Shown: positions 34,734 through 48,596 of the stretch, in pieces | Numbering within the stretch: position 1 is the stretch's first letter | Layout of the letters: each line of letters begins with the position of its first letter | From: Apostichopus japonicus | Taxonomy: Eukaryota; Echinodermata; Holothuroidea; Aspidochirotida; Stichopodidae | Assembly: GCF_037975245.1 (NCBI RefSeq) | Contig: NC_092577.1 | Coordinates: 2,733,501 to 2,797,500 of the forward strand | Direction of reading: 5' to 3' | Length of the DNA: 64,000 nt | The notes under the pieces: model-generated | The model's input: only the letters and a program-made list of their open reading frames with translations | Told to the model about the DNA's origin: nothing | The model's database searches: none | Translations under genes and position numbers: made by a program

Positions 34734-36456
34734 TACTAGTTTGACCCATGACTTCCATAGTCAAAACTGTTCATTCTCGTAATGGATCACACTGGGGGGG
34801 GGGGGTCAAATTCTTCCCCTAGGGAAAAAGAAGTCCCTGCTGGGCACATAGGCCTACCTATTATAATTCTATGAGGCTATAGATATATAGTCACTTTCTC
34901 AATGCATATTCACATCTAGTCACCGTCACCAGGACAAGATAAATTACCTAAAACTTGCTGTTGGGTTAAAAGAAATGTACAAAGATGTTTTCCGTATATC
35001 AGCCTTTTCTGTGCGAAGGCACGAAGAGTCCTGAAACTACATATGTTTACGTCACGGTCTTCCAAACATTTGGCCCTGCAAAGCTCTGACAAGTTGCATT
35101 CCATTATTCTATTGATTGCGACTTTTTCTCAGTTAGTGGAAATAATTAAATGTGATTTTCCTGTTAGAATTGAGTGTGTGTGTTTGTGTGTGGTTATTGG
35201 GGGGGGGGGGGGGGCATGGTTTTGTCATAGTCGGTTACACGATGAGAAGGCTACACAATTTAACATTGCCCGCCAGCGGACACTATATGAGACTTTAAAC
35301 AGCCTTTGTTTATGTTTCAATGAGTAGGCCTATACATAATATGGTTAAGTTGGCAAACTGTGCCTTCCACGCTTCCAAAGACTGTTAAATTTTTGGACAG
35401 AGTTGACTGATGAGTATGTATATCATGTTCCCTACCGCTGGGGTGGCGATCCGAGTGTTAAATTCCGTATGGAATATTTTTTATGTATTTCTTTATGCCG
35501 CATGCGTTACGTTTGTCGTGGATATGTTAACTTGCATTGTTCTTGGTGATGTGGGCCTGTACCTTCATGTTATACCTGGTATAGACGGGTAGATCAGTTG
35601 TGGGTAGTCATGTCATGAACAGGAACACCTTAACTCTTAAAACATGTTATTATTTTGTTATTATCAATTCGATAGACTCTATTCTATTCCCGCAGTTGAA
35701 CAGTAGGTTGACCCAAGTATGCTACCGAGTGTTAATGGTAATTCATGGTCAAACTTGTCATCTTTCATTTTAGCCACCTTCGTTAGGCCCTTCCCTCGAA
35801 GCATTTTTCTTCACTAACTGAACCCCTTGAAGATCGGTGATAATGTCCGCGTAGGTCAGAACCTCCACTATAGAATCTCAGTTATGTACATACTATAGTA
35901 CAGTTATAGAATGTTGCGTATCACTTCATGGAGGTCTACCCTACCGTGCTTGGCCGTTCCTTAAAATCTTTACACAACAGTTCTGTTCAAGGGTCATCAG
36001 TATTTGCCCAAAGTTGCTAAAGTTCTTGTAGTTTGCAAATGTCGGCTGCATTCGGCCTTCCTTGAAATGAAGTTTCTGGTCCACAATACTAAACTGAGTT
36101 TGGACAGCGTGGGAAATACTGGAGAAAATGCTATTATTTCATTCGTCGTAGCTAATTTAAAAGAATAATGTAGAGCAATTTATTCGTCAAAATAAATATT
36201 TTTTAATTTTTAAAAATCCGACAAATTATTTTAATCGATGAAAAAACGCTTTTGTTCCAAGATAATTATAGAAAGTGAATCCTATCGAGTAGTGATCTGG
36301 CAACGTTACACAGCATTTCGCATAACTGCTGTCATTGCTGTTTCATACATCGAGCCAAATTAGTTTGCAGAACAACATCAGTACAGGCCAAACGTCTTCT
36401 AGAACAGAAAAATAATAATACAGACGAAACTTTCGCTTTTGCCACCATAAATCATC
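34734..36456. other. Intergenic region upstream of ADRM1
   Basis: Contains poly-G runs near 34794 and 35199 and no recognisable coding segment. The ADRM1 promoter should lie in the last few hundred bases, but no core element was assignable. Confidence 0.5.
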
Positions 36457-39400
36457 ATGTCGGGTGCACTATTTGGACACTCTAGCGTTCCTGGGAGGGC
36501 ACCAAGTAAGAATCTCGTGGAGTTTAGGGCTGGTAAAATGCATCTGAAGGGAACAACCGTCACTCCAGACAAGCGCAAGGGGCTATTGTACGTTTACCAG
36601 GCCGACGATTCCTTGATCCATTTCTGTTGGAAAGATCGAACCAGCGGTGTAGTAGAAGATGTGCGTATTTCTTGTTATGTTTCAAATCATGTTTAAGGGA
36701 CGGCATAGCTGTCAAATACCCCGCGTTATTGAAACTTAACCAAAATAGGTGCTACGGGCTACGAGGTAAAAGTGGATGAAAGAATGACTTTGTAGCCCGT
36801 TGGCTCGTAGCTACGAGGTAAAAGTGGATGAAAGAATGACTTCGTAGCCCGTTGGCTTGTAGCCAGTTTACTTAAAAACAAGGTTAGGGATAGGGGTTAG
36901 GGATAGGGTTAGGGGTAGGGTTAGGGAACTTCTGACTTCGTAGCCCGTTGGCTCGTAGCCACTAAATTCTTCGGAGTAATTATAGAATACAGGGCCACTC
37001 GATGATACTATCTGAGCATCCGGATGCGCGGATGCTCAGTCTCACCCCAGTACGTATGTGAGTATAAAATGTCAAAGTCCCAGTTCTTTCTTTTTGAGCG
37101 GATGCGTGGATGCGGAGTGTCCTTCCCTAGTACTTCTGTGGTGGAATTTTAGAGGGCGTCACACATGTACGGATGCCTTTTAAGAACGACACACTATTGA
37201 TGTGGAATATCTTCGTACATACGGGACTTTCAGTATTGGAAATACGTGATGGTATATGTCGAAACTTTTCGAAAATTGTAAGTCCATTCCTAGTACTCCC
37301 GGGGTGGATGCGCGGATGCGCGGATGTGGAGTCAAAATGAAATACGTGATGGTATATCGTATATGGGGAAACTTTCGAAAATTATCTAAGTCCTTTCCTA
37401 GTAGCATGGTGACTTCGAAGTTCGGACACTTAAGACTTAAAACACCCCAAAACTAAATCTTCTGGTCTAAATCACCAGAAAATATACTTCATATGGTGGG
37501 AGAATTGTGTTATAGCACGATACACGGCCAAACTTTCTTTCCTGCAAACTGTTTTCACGTTGTTTTCCAAGAAGATTCTTCGTGATTGTGGAACTGGTAT
37601 TTCTTTGCTAGAGTATTGCGAAGTTCGGACACGCAACCCACAGTGTGGCGCTGGTGATAAAATTGGTGGCGCAGTTGCTTTTTCAGTAATATAACAGACT
37701 TCATAGATCTCCGTCATTTTATTGACTAATATGTAAGTAATTTCTTGCACACGGGCCATTTTGGAGAGAAAATAACTGTAGCTTCGTACTTTTTGGTGAA
37801 ATTTGGCTCTTCCTGTCAGTTGTCTTTTTAAAATCGTGTATTTCTTAGGGTGTCCGAACTTCTCAGTATGCCGAACTTCGCACTACTGACTATACTCCCG
37901 AGGTGGATGCGCGGATGCGCGGATGCGGAGTCAAAATGAAATACGTGATGGAATTTTAGAGGGCGTCATACGTGTACGGACATGTACAGACACACCGCGC
38001 ATCCCCGCATCCGGATGCTGGGAAGAGTTAATGAATGGCCCTGTATTCTATAATTGTACCAATTCTTCAACCCCTATTCCAACACTTCTGACTTCGTAGC
38101 CCGTTGGGTTTACTTAAAAACAAGGTTAGACCCAGTACAGAAGCCCGTTGCATGTCGCCCCAGATCCCCACGTTCCCGTTGGATGTCACCCCACATCTTC
38201 AGGCTTTACTTTCCTATATAGAATGACTGCGTAGCATGTTGGTTCGTAGGCAACAGAAACAAAACCGGACCACGTAACCCGTTGGATATCGCCCGTGTTA
38301 CAAGTATATATGCATTGTACATTCGAAAAAAGGGAAAAAAAATGTTTAAGTCCAATAATCTTAACAATTTTATAATAGCGCCATTTACTCAAGCACATTA
38401 TAAGACTGCGTTGGCTGTTGTTCGTCTCCGTCAAAACCACAATCTCGGATCCAGCGGGGTATTCTGCAGCTACTCCTAAGGGACCTCATACACTTATGAC
38501 AGATATGTGATGTAAATTCTTTCTGATAAGAAGGAGGGAATGTGAGATGAGCTCATCAGTCATCACACAGTAATGACTAAATATCGTTAATGTAGCCTTG
38601 CTGTAACGTTATGTATTACTATTAGTATTTTTAGGCTACGCTGGACTAGCCTAGGCTACTGATAATGTTACACTTGTTGGGGAATGAGTTCGAAGAAACA
38701 ATGATGGGCTAGGCTTAGATTGCGACAAAAATATTGCAGATTCAGCAGCATTGCTGTATTATTTAGCTGTATTAATGCCCTTTGTGTTTGAAGCCTAGCC
38801 TAGGCTACTAGTACTTCTTGTTTCAGAGGTTGATCATGTCCATTATCTGTCTGTTTTAATAAAAAGATTGTATTCCTTTTCCAATTGTAAGCAAGATAAA
38901 TCTGTTGTTGTAGTTAGTTCATTATTTTATATCCTCTTTCAGGATCTCATTATATTTCCGGATGACTGTGAGTTTAAGAGGATTCAACAGTGTACAACTG
39001 GTAGAGTTTACCTCCTCAAGTTCAAATCTAATGCTCGCAAGTTTTTCTTTTGGCTCCAGGTAAATGTTTCTTCTTTACAATACATGAGTCCATTCCCATT
39101 TGTTTAATTTCTCCCTGTCTTTGATTCAAGTTTTTTCCCACCATGCCCCAAAATTTGAGCTTTTTTACTGGCTAAATGCCAGTGAATTTTGCTGTTTGCT
39201 AGTAGACAAAAATAGTCATTTCTTTCAGTAGACATTACGTACATTAAAAGTGTGATAGGCCTAAGTCCTTAATGACATATCAGTCAAAGATTTATTTCAG
39301 TACCTACCATAAGCCCAGTATTACAGCTTATTATCAGCAAGTATTATTGGGCTGCTCTCTAAAGTCATGTACAGCATTTGATGTGTTTTGTAATTCAGCA

Positions 39401-42400
39401 AACTACCAGTCAGAACTTGATTTTAACCAGCAGATATTTTGCAGTACTGGTGTTAGCTAGCAAGTTACCAAAATATGTATAGTACAGACAGTTCTTTATT
39501 AATGTGATGTTTGCAATGCCATACAGAATGAATTATAACTTAAACCCTGATATGTATATTGAAGCATGTAGTCACAGAATGCTTCAATGAAAACTGTTTA
39601 TATTGTAGCTGATCTTTTCACAGCGCAATACAGGCTGTACACAGTATTGGGCTAAAACTATGGAACTCTCTTCCTAGTCACATTTAGGGCAGTAATTCTC
39701 TATGTTCCTTCAAGAAAACCTGTAAACACTACCTAATAAATAATTGTGTATAATTAACAGGCTGCCTTTGTTTTTTTTTTGTGTTTTTTTTCTATCTCTC
39801 TGTGCTGTCTTAATTATTTCTTATTTAAAAAAAAATAATAATGGTTTTGCCTCCATTATTTGTCTCTCCTATTTAGATAAAGGAGGGCTCATGCATATAA
39901 GCTCACCTGAGCTTCTTTCTTTAGAGTTCCTACCAATGTATAATTCATTTATTGCACTGCTTGAATGCTTTTTTACTTTACCAGTTTTGATTTATATAAA
40001 ATGTGTTAGAAACTCAACTCATTTATCACGACCATATGTATGTAAAATTCATGTCTTTAATCGCTTCTAGGAACCAAAAACTGACAAAGATGAAGACAAC
40101 TGCAAAAAGGTGAATGAGACACTGAACAATCCCCCGGCTCCAGGCTCTAGCTTGGGTGGAGGCCTTGGCGGTGGTCGTGGCGGCCTCCCAGCAGAGTTGG
40201 CAGGATTAGGGGCGAGTCTAGGTAAAAGTCAACACCGTTTGATCCTTCTTTTGTTTACTGGTTTTATTCATCTTAATTTATACTTTCTATTTTGGATTCT
40301 AGCTTAAATTTAAACTTTACAGTCTTATTTGGGGTTTTTATGCTGTTAATAGGATTTGGTTTAAAGTTGAACTTTTCGATTGAATTTGGGTTAAGATCTG
40401 CAACTCTGAAGTAGAAATTTTTCTAAAATGGTGGTGGTATTATTCAAATGTTGACCTTGTGTACAGTTAAATGATAATCCAATTATGTTTCTTTTTGTCA
40501 TAAGGTATGGAGCAAATCCATTTAAAAATGCCACATCAATCTATCTTTAACAAAGTATGGAGCAAATCCATTCAAACATTCCACCTCAATCTATCTGTTT
40601 CTCCTTCTAATTTTTTCTGTATCAGGTGACAGTGGCCTGCAGAGCATGCTGGGTAATGTTGATCAACAGCAGCTGATGCAGTTGCTAGGCAGCAGTGGAA
40701 TGGGATTGGGTGAGTTTTCCTCCTTAGTGTTAGTTAAATTACACAAGTTTTGTGTTATTAAAATGTTATAAATGCTCAATAATAATAATCATAAGTTGAT
40801 CCAGGATTTTATAAAGAAGGGGCAGGGAATGTGTGGGCCTGGATTCTTTGAAGCTGACTGCTAGGTAGGGCTGTAGGACTCTGTGAATGGTTCCAAATTC
40901 TAGCAAGTGTATTGTCATGTGTTTGTTCTTCTAAAGTGTGTTAAGACACACACAAAACTGAAGGCCTGTTATTTCTATGAACATATTTGTTGATTTGAAC
41001 TGTTTTTAAAACCACCAGTAAACTGTATATTCTTTTATTGTATATCTATGACAGGTGGCCTTGGATTGGCCGGTCTGTCGGGTCTCACTCCCCAGCCAAC
41101 ATCGTCCTCCCCATCTGCGGCCAAGCCACCTGCATCCAATGCCACGTAAGTATCAAGAAAAAAACTACTGCTGAATACTCATTCAAAGTAAGATGGGTTT
41201 CAATCCTGTCAAGCGAGACGCATGATTTCTTTTTGCAAAATTCAAAGTATTTTTTATCCAATGCCATCTTTCTTTCTTTCTTTGAAATGTAGATGCACCC
41301 TCTCACCCTCTACCCCCCCCCCCCTCCTAAAACAGTCAGCCCTGATAAAAATCTAAGATGTTGTCAAGTATTGTAACCTGGTTATGAAACGTCGATGGGG
41401 ACCACACATCTTAGATGATGAATAGAAGGAACTCTTTCCATCTTAATAAATGTTTATCCCTAGCTCCTAGGTGCCTCATTGGACATCAACATCCTAAGAG
41501 CTTTGCATATTATGTTTATTCTTGGTAACTTAGAAACTCATATGTGTGTATCTCTCTGTTTGTGTTCAAAACTTGAAAAGCCAGAATACCTTTAATTCAA
41601 ATATGCAAAGCAGTTCCCATTTGCTAAATAATAAAGTGCTCATCCAAGTCAGAATAATAATGTCATAGTTAATGTTGCAGAAGGTTACTTATTATGCTAG
41701 ATCTTGTCCAAAAAATTCAGAATGGTGCCTTGTGACTTTTACCTCTGTATTTACCCCTTTATGCAGCAGTATCCCTTCTCCATGTCAGGTTCTTTGCATT
41801 CAGACAATTTTCGGTTTTTCCTGATCTCTTCTCGAATCAAAAAGGATTTTAACTGCAATGTTATTCAAAAAAGCAACAACTGTCTCTGTTTTGAGACATC
41901 AGAATGAGAGACTTCATTTAATCATTTGGCTCAGTTGCCATAGAAACATCTATCTCCCTCTCCATCACTAGTTTGTTGTATGAAGGTGTATGGATAAAAG
42001 TTGTCCTGAATTGTTAGATTAAAATGATCTTAATAGTATATAGTATATAGCTGAGGCTAAATACCAGCTCAATACAGCTCGCTGTGTGGGTATGAGATTG
42101 GAATCTTTGTAGAATTTAAGAGCGACATAAACTCGATACATGGGATGCTATGTAAGAACACGCACACTGTCGGTGAACGACATGGCACCTGTATTTCAGT
42201 TGGCCAAACTCTCTCTATATAGAAATATAAACTATAGAATATAATATAAAATGTAGATATATAGACCTTTAGAAATATATTACTTGAGGGCATCTGGTGA
42301 GAAGTGCATTATCAGAGTTAACTAACCACATTGCTCTACTTTATACATTGCTCTACTTTATACAACCGTATCGAACTTCATTAATGTTCTTGTCGACAGC

Positions 42401-45400
42401 GCAAGTACCAGAACTGCCACTACTACGTCCAACACCACGACCCCCACACCGACCCCTACCGCTAACCCCACCCCGACCCCAACCACCAACCCCACCCCGG
42501 CACCAGCACCGGCCGAGGCGGCAGCGGCTGCTTCCTCCATTCAGTTGAGTGACTTGCAGAGCATCCTGAGGAACATGAACAGTAAGTTATTAATCAGCTG
42601 CTAAAGGCTTCAGTCCCAACTGATTCCTTCTGTTTTTAGGTAGAAAGTAGAAGTATACTGCTACTGTTGTACTGTAACAGTGTGTATTAATGATATACAG
42701 TAGATTGATACAATGGGTGTTTCTGGATGATTCAACAGGGGGTCAGATAGAATGGAAAACAAGTCTGTGATCAGGGTCTGATATATTGCCAGCACTGGGT
42801 GGGTCAGGGTGTGCAGTGGGGTTGGGGGCGGGAGAGAAGGACTGTACAGCATTTGTGGACACTGTAAGGTGATGGACCCTACAGGTTGTGCATACCACCC
42901 TACAGAAAGATTCATCAGAACGAAGTGTGCAAGCTTTAAAGCGATGCACTGAATAAAATCGACGGTAGAGAGTGATACGTTAATAGTATACTTCCAGGTA
43001 ACCTTGTTAGTAACTCTCACATTAGTGACATGTTACCACACACTAAATCACTGGGTAGCAGGGAATTAATTTTGTGATCGGAATTGGTTTAGCACTTCTG
43101 AAGGTTCTGAACAATCCCTTGCAAAGCACTACGGTGTAAAAAACAAATATCTTTGTTATATATTATTATTATTATTATGCATCTTTGCGCTTGTGTTGTA
43201 TTGCATTTTGCATTAATTTCTGGGTAGAGGTCATAGTAGGGTCAGTGCAGAATCTCGGCTGGAGCCAAAACTATGACCATGCTAAGAGCATTTGAAGTGG
43301 GAATGTGCTTTTCTAAATTTAAAATAAAGTTCTTGAAAGCATTTTGGTGCGTTTAGCTGTGCTGTAATATTAGAAGAACAAATGTGACAACCACTGAGGT
43401 AAATACTATGTCATTAATATCAACATGAAATGTGGACAAAAGTGTAATCTTTGCAGTGTAAACCATACTGCAGGAATAAAAACATTTTTTCCTTTTATGT
43501 TCCGATATTTCTTCCTTTCTTTCCTTTAACTTTCTTGCCTATTCAATATGAAAATCATCAGTCTATTATAAAATGGTATATTTGATATTTCATTCTCAAC
43601 AGTACCGACCGACCAAACACCTCAAGCTAGTGGTAAGTGTCTATTCACCTTTGTATTACTTCTGGCAAATTGAGGAAAGCTTATCGATGAAGCAGACGCT
43701 TTGTTGGGTCTGATAACCAGAAACAATGATATGCATCTGTATTTATGCCTGTATGGTAGAGAAAAACTTACTGCGCACAGGCCCTATGAGGGGAATGCAT
43801 CAGAGGGCCTCGATGAGGGGCCTGGAAAATATTTACAGGGTGCTGGGAAAACATAGAGGGGGCTGGGAAATATAGAGGGGGCTGGGAAAATATAGATAGG
43901 GCTGGAAAAATATAGAAAGGCTGGGAAAATATAGAGGGGGCTGGGAAAATATAGAGGGGCTTGAATAATATAGATGGGGCTGGGAAAATATAGAGGGGCT
44001 GGGAATATATAGATAGGATTGAGAAAATATAGAGGGGGCTGGGAAAATATAGAGGGGGCTGGGAAAACGGGGCTGGGAAAACAGGGGGCTGGGAAAATAT
44101 AGAGTGGCTGAGAAAATATAGATAGGGTTGGGAAAATATAGCAGGGGCTGGGAAATAAAGAGGGGGCCGGGAAAATAGAGGGGGCTGAGAAAATATAGAT
44201 AGGGATGGGAAAATATAGCAGGGGTCGTGAAAATATAGATAGGGCTGGGAAAATATAGCAGGCGCTGGGAATAAAGAGGGGGCTGGGAAAATAGAGGAGG
44301 CTGAGAAAATATAGATAGGGATGGGAAAATATAGCAGGGGTCGTGAAAATATAGATAGGGCTGGGAAAATATAGCAGGAGCTGGGAAAATATAGAGGGGG
44401 CTGGGAAAATATAGAGCGGGCTGGTAAAATATAGAGGGGGCTGTGAAAATATAGATAGGGCTGGGAAATATAGCAGGGGTTGGAAAAATATAGAGGGGGC
44501 TGGGAATATATAGATAGGATTGAGAAAATATAGAGGGGGGCTGGGAAAATATAGAGCGGGCTGGTAAAATATAGAGGGGGCTGGGAAAATAAAGAGGGGC
44601 TGAGAAAATATAGATAGGGCTGGGAAAATATAGCAGGGGTTGGGAAAATATAAAGGGGGTTGGGAATATATAGATAGGATTGAGAAAACATAGATAGGGC
44701 TGGGAAAATATAGCAGGCGCTGGGAATAAAGAGGGGGCTGGGAAAATAGAGGAGGCTGAGAAAATATAGATAGGGCTGGGAAAATATAGCAGGAGCTGGG
44801 AAAATATAGAGGGGGCTGGGAAAATAAAGAGGGGCTGAGAAAATATAGATAGGGCTGGGAAATATAGCAGGGGTTGGAAAAATATAGAGGGGGCTGGGAA
44901 TATATAGATAGGATTGAGAAAATATAGAGGGGGGCTGGGAAAATATAGAGCGGGCTGGTAAAATATAGAGGGGGCTGGGAGAATTAAGATGGGTCAAGAA
45001 TAATGTATTCTCATGTTCCTAATATATACTTACGGAAGAATGAAATTGCAAATACTGTTGCATAATTGTCCCAGTGCCCTATTTGGTCCTCGATGCCTCT
45101 TAGATGGGCACCAAAAATGATATCATAAAACTCAACCATTTCTCTTATTGAGCAAAAATTAATCATTTACGGATATTTTCATATTTAATATTTCTTACCT
45201 CACTATCATGTTTACATAAAGAGAGACCATAAAGTTTTAAAACATTTAAATTTAAAAAACTTAAATATAATGAAAGATAAATGAATAATGTTCCAATCAT
45301 CAATATCTGTAAAGAATGAAGCTTCAAGTGTGGAAAACCTATTTTCTTGAATCCTTCATTAAAATGTTAGGAAGAAAGTTGACATGTTTCTCTATTCTAA

Positions 45401-47707
45401 TATACAGTGTTCTATTTCCGTTAAAAATGGTAAATTCATAAAAAAAAATTAAAAAAATAAAGTAAATGCTATAGCAACAGTTCGTTTGTCATGCAACATT
45501 GCAATTAGAAATGAAATACTTTGAGTGTAGCGGGAGAAAATCGAGAGGATGTTTAGCATCATCTGCGACAAAAAAACTTGTATTTTCAACGGTCCAGGGA
45601 GTATTAAGACAAAAGTCAGATTTTTATGTCCAATAAAACAAAAGACTGGCATGTGGCTTTTATCTACGACTGATGCCAAACAAAAGAAAATAGCAGGAAA
45701 AGATACTTTCACTATCTCAAATGTTAGAAGTAATTCTTCAAATTGACGTGACTCTCTCTTAAGAGAGAAAATATTGAAACTTTTAAGATATTTCTAGACA
45801 ACGTTACTCATGGAAAGTAAAACATAAAGCAGTTTAGTTATAATGTGTTTTGTCAAGGATAGCGCATTCAATTTGTGATGCTAGGCTGAAACCGGTACTC
45901 CAACACCCGAATAATTAATCAACATTCTGCTCTCCTGTATCTATTCTCTCTCCCTCCATCACCAGTCGATTTTGCTCAAGTCTTGACGTCCGACGTCATG
46001 GCCCCCCTCCTCGAGAACGAACGGTTCCAAGAGCAACTCCTGCAGCACGCCCCCGAGGGTGAAAACTTACCCAGGGATCCTCAGAGGCTCCGCGAGACCA
46101 TTCACTCGCCCCAGTTTCAGCAGGTGAGAAATAAATCGATGGTTCAACTCGGTGGTCGACAATGGAACACTTTTATCTCAAAGAGAGCCAAATATTTCAT
46201 TTCATTTATTTGTTTCTTCACAATATAAATACAGAGAAGTTAACTAAGTGACAAAACATATCAATAACAGCAAAAATCGTGAAAGGAAGCACTCCAAAAA
46301 ATCCAGAGGGCTTGTCTAGTAGAGCGCTCCCATAAGTAAATAGAGAGAACAATACAAGAAAACAGTAACACTTATATCCACCCACATACCAACTAAATAC
46401 GTATAACCCACCACCCACAATACATATATACACATATGTATACATACACAATTGAATATAATCACACCCGTCCGTTGGAGACCCCACGTCGATATTTTGT
46501 TCCAAATTTGAGAAGCGGTCGATTTGTGTATTTTAAATTGCAACTGGTTTTCTGGAACGTGGGATGAGAATAGGGTGGGCCTGTGATTACATCGGATCGG
46601 GTCAGGTCGGGTTCGTCGAAAGCTCCACTATCGTTGATTTATCCAATGAAATGCGATACATTGGGAGTGAATTCTCAGGTGTCATAGTCTTCTGTGTTCA
46701 AGGAATGTCATCGAAGGGTTCACGTGTTTAGCAGAAATATTAATATCCCTTTATTCAATGATGTGTATTTTATATTAAAAAGAAAAAACAATGAAAACTC
46801 TTTTGTTAAATCAATTAATCAATTAAATCATATCACTCTGACGTTGCCAGGCGCTTTCATAATTGTTCTCTTCTCTCTCGCTTTATTAAAGGCAATGAGT
46901 ATGTTCACCGCAGCATTTCAGTCTGGACAACTGGGCCCTCTCATTGGTCAGTTTAACCTGGGAGCGGAGGCAACAGAAGCAGCTAACAGAGGGGGTAAGT
47001 CGTATATATTGAAGGGCAAGAAGTGTTGATGATCTTATAATTATGATCTCTAAGCCGGGCTCGCTCTGCCCAACCAAAGAAGGCTGACCAAGATGCAACT
47101 CGACTGTCATTCAGGACCCAGTATTCTGTGGAGGTCAAGACCCATCCAGCAATTCCATCAAATGACCTCCCCACGCTGAACGACTATTAATACGCTGGTC
47201 CTGCGTGGGTGAAATCCAAAATGACTGTTCTTACATATGTTGAAACTGGGCGGTTATAGTCGTGAAAGTCTGAACACTGCAGGACCGTCCCCAACTACCA
47301 GTCGGCAAAAAACACTGCATTTTGAGTTTCTTCTGTCTGTTTGTCCATCTGTCTGTTTGTCCATCCGTCTCTTTTGAACGTGTCTTTGGTGCACTTTCGT
47401 GTCAGTTAGCTGCTGAAGAAGATCCTGCCAGGATTGAAGAAGCATCAGTTTACCCTTACTTTGACATATTATATTTTACCTACACAGAGCTTTTTGAAGT
47501 AGAATAAGCAGTTATTTGACCTTTTTTATTTAAATATTTTTTTATCTCTGTTGAACTTTGTTAGATTTGGAAGCTTTTAGTAAAGCACTTCAGGGAGCAG
47601 AAGGAAGTAAGGAGAGTGGAGGCAAGAAAACGGAAACTGAAGACAAGGACGGCAAAAGCCAGAAGAAAGATGAAGATGAGGATGATGAGAGCATGCAGGT
47701 GGACTAG
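36457..47707 (+). CDS. ADRM1: Proteasomal ubiquitin receptor ADRM1/Rpn13, complete (420 aa, 10 exons)
   Basis: Rpn13 docks on Rpn2 of the 26S proteasome, binds ubiquitin through its Pru domain and recruits and activates the deubiquitinase UCH37 through its C-terminal DEUBAD domain. Exons: 36457-36660, 38943-39059, 40071-40221, 40626-40709, 41055-41145, 42400-42581, 43603-43632, 45966-46123, 46892-46994 and 47565-47707. Every joint is GT-AG and in phase, total 1263 nt. The Pru domain occupies about residues 16-125 ([38 protein letters not shown]). A Gly/Leu-rich then Thr/Pro-rich linker follows. The DEUBAD region starts near [12 protein letters not shown] and runs through [15 protein letters not shown] and [14 protein letters not shown]. 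The acidic tail ends DDESMQVD. Human ADRM1 is 407 aa, so the length fits. Introns are loaded with repeats. Confidence 0.97.
36750..36960. repeat. Short tandem duplication and degenerate TTAGGG array in ADRM1 intron 1
   Basis: A unit of about 60 bases (CTACGAGGTAAAAGTGGATG ... CGTAGCCCGTTGGCTCGTAG) occurs twice in tandem. It is followed at about 36884-36928 by TTAGGG-like telomeric units with GATAGGG and GGTAGGG variants. GTAGCCCGTTGG recurs at 38097. Confidence 0.8.
36990..38043. mobile_element. TIR element with TA target sites in ADRM1 intron 1
   Basis: Ends CAGGGCCACTC and the complement of CAGGGCCATTC, each flanked by TA, suggest a Tc1/mariner-type non-autonomous element. The symmetry continues outside (AATTATAGAATA on the left, its complement on the right). 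The interior carries several copies of GGATGCGCGGATGCG and of CAAAATGAAATACGTGATGG. No transposase was seen. Confidence 0.7.
43785..44995. repeat. Large minisatellite, about 20-bp unit, in ADRM1 intron 7
   Basis: About 1.2 kb of GGGGCTGGGAAAATATAGA-type units with variants (GATAGGGCTGGG, GCAGGGGCTGGG). Higher-order duplications are visible, for example 44170-44290 repeated at 44290-44410. The minus-strand frame of 409 codons is a by-product of the repeat. Confidence 0.96.
45005..45965. other. Remainder of ADRM1 intron 7
   Basis: AT-rich intronic sequence. A pair of overlapping frames near 45449-45746 has no protein family signature. Confidence 0.5.
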
Positions 47708-47939
47708 AGGGATGATAGTGCTGCTGCATCAATCTCTCATTAGTTTTCTCATCTTTTTTCCTTGTCTTTTTTTTGCCTGTAATTCACCTGCAAAATTAAT
47801 CCATAATGTTAGCTTGTTGAACTTGGTCAGTTAATTTCAAAAAATGTTACTCAAAACCTACGTATTAGTGTATTGTCTGTTTTTTAATTCTTCATTTTTG
47901 GTTGGTTTGTTTGTTGTTGTTTTTAAAACAATATGATTG

Positions 47940-48150
47940 CAATATGTCACAATGTGACTCCATTGCCGAACAGTTTGTCATGTTGTGACTCCATTGCAAA
48001 ACAGTTTGTCATGTTGTGACTCCATTGTAGAACAGTTTGTCACGCTGTGACTCCATTGCAGAACAGTTTGTCATGTTGTGACTCCATTGCAAAACAGTTT
48101 GTCACGCTGTGACTCCATTGCAGAACAGTTTGTCATGCTGTGACTCGACC
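47940..48150. repeat. 31-bp minisatellite in the ADRM1 3' region, about 7 copies
   Basis: Unit GTCATGTTGTGACTCCATTG followed by CAGAACAGTTT, with CACGCTGTGAC and CATGTTGTGAC variants. Begins about 230 bases after the ADRM1 stop codon, so it probably lies in the 3' UTR or just beyond. Confidence 0.9.
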
Positions 48151-48596
48151 TTACAATTATTCACCAAAGGAAAGATGAATTAGCGAGGAATTTCGTTCCA
48201 CGTACAGATTTCTCTGGTCCAGGAGACTGTGTCTTGTTGCTAGTGTCAGTCACATCTGATAAGTTTACTCAGTAGCATTCAATTTTTGTTCCATCTCCTT
48301 CATCATTTGAAAAGAACCCTGAGGAGTCAAGCTATCGAATTGTGAGGTAAAATGCAATTCTGAGATTGAATAGTAATAACAACAACAACAAGGCAAAAAA
48401 CAAAGACGCATACAGACCTGCTTATAAGAGAGTCTGCTGTGTGTTCAGTTGAAAACCTTGCAGTTGACCTGTTAACTGCCCCCGCCATTCCGATTGGATA
48501 GCGAAGGCAATTTCAGTCTACGTTGCCGTAAGAAGAGTTTTTGTTGCCCGCTCAGTTCTTAATACAAGGCATGTGACGAAAGGTATTATATACAAA

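Noticed and set aside
43768-44997. 409-codon open frame on the minus strand
   Set aside because: It is the antisense of a degenerate 20-bp minisatellite inside an ADRM1 intron. Composition is dictated by the repeat and no splice or start support exists.
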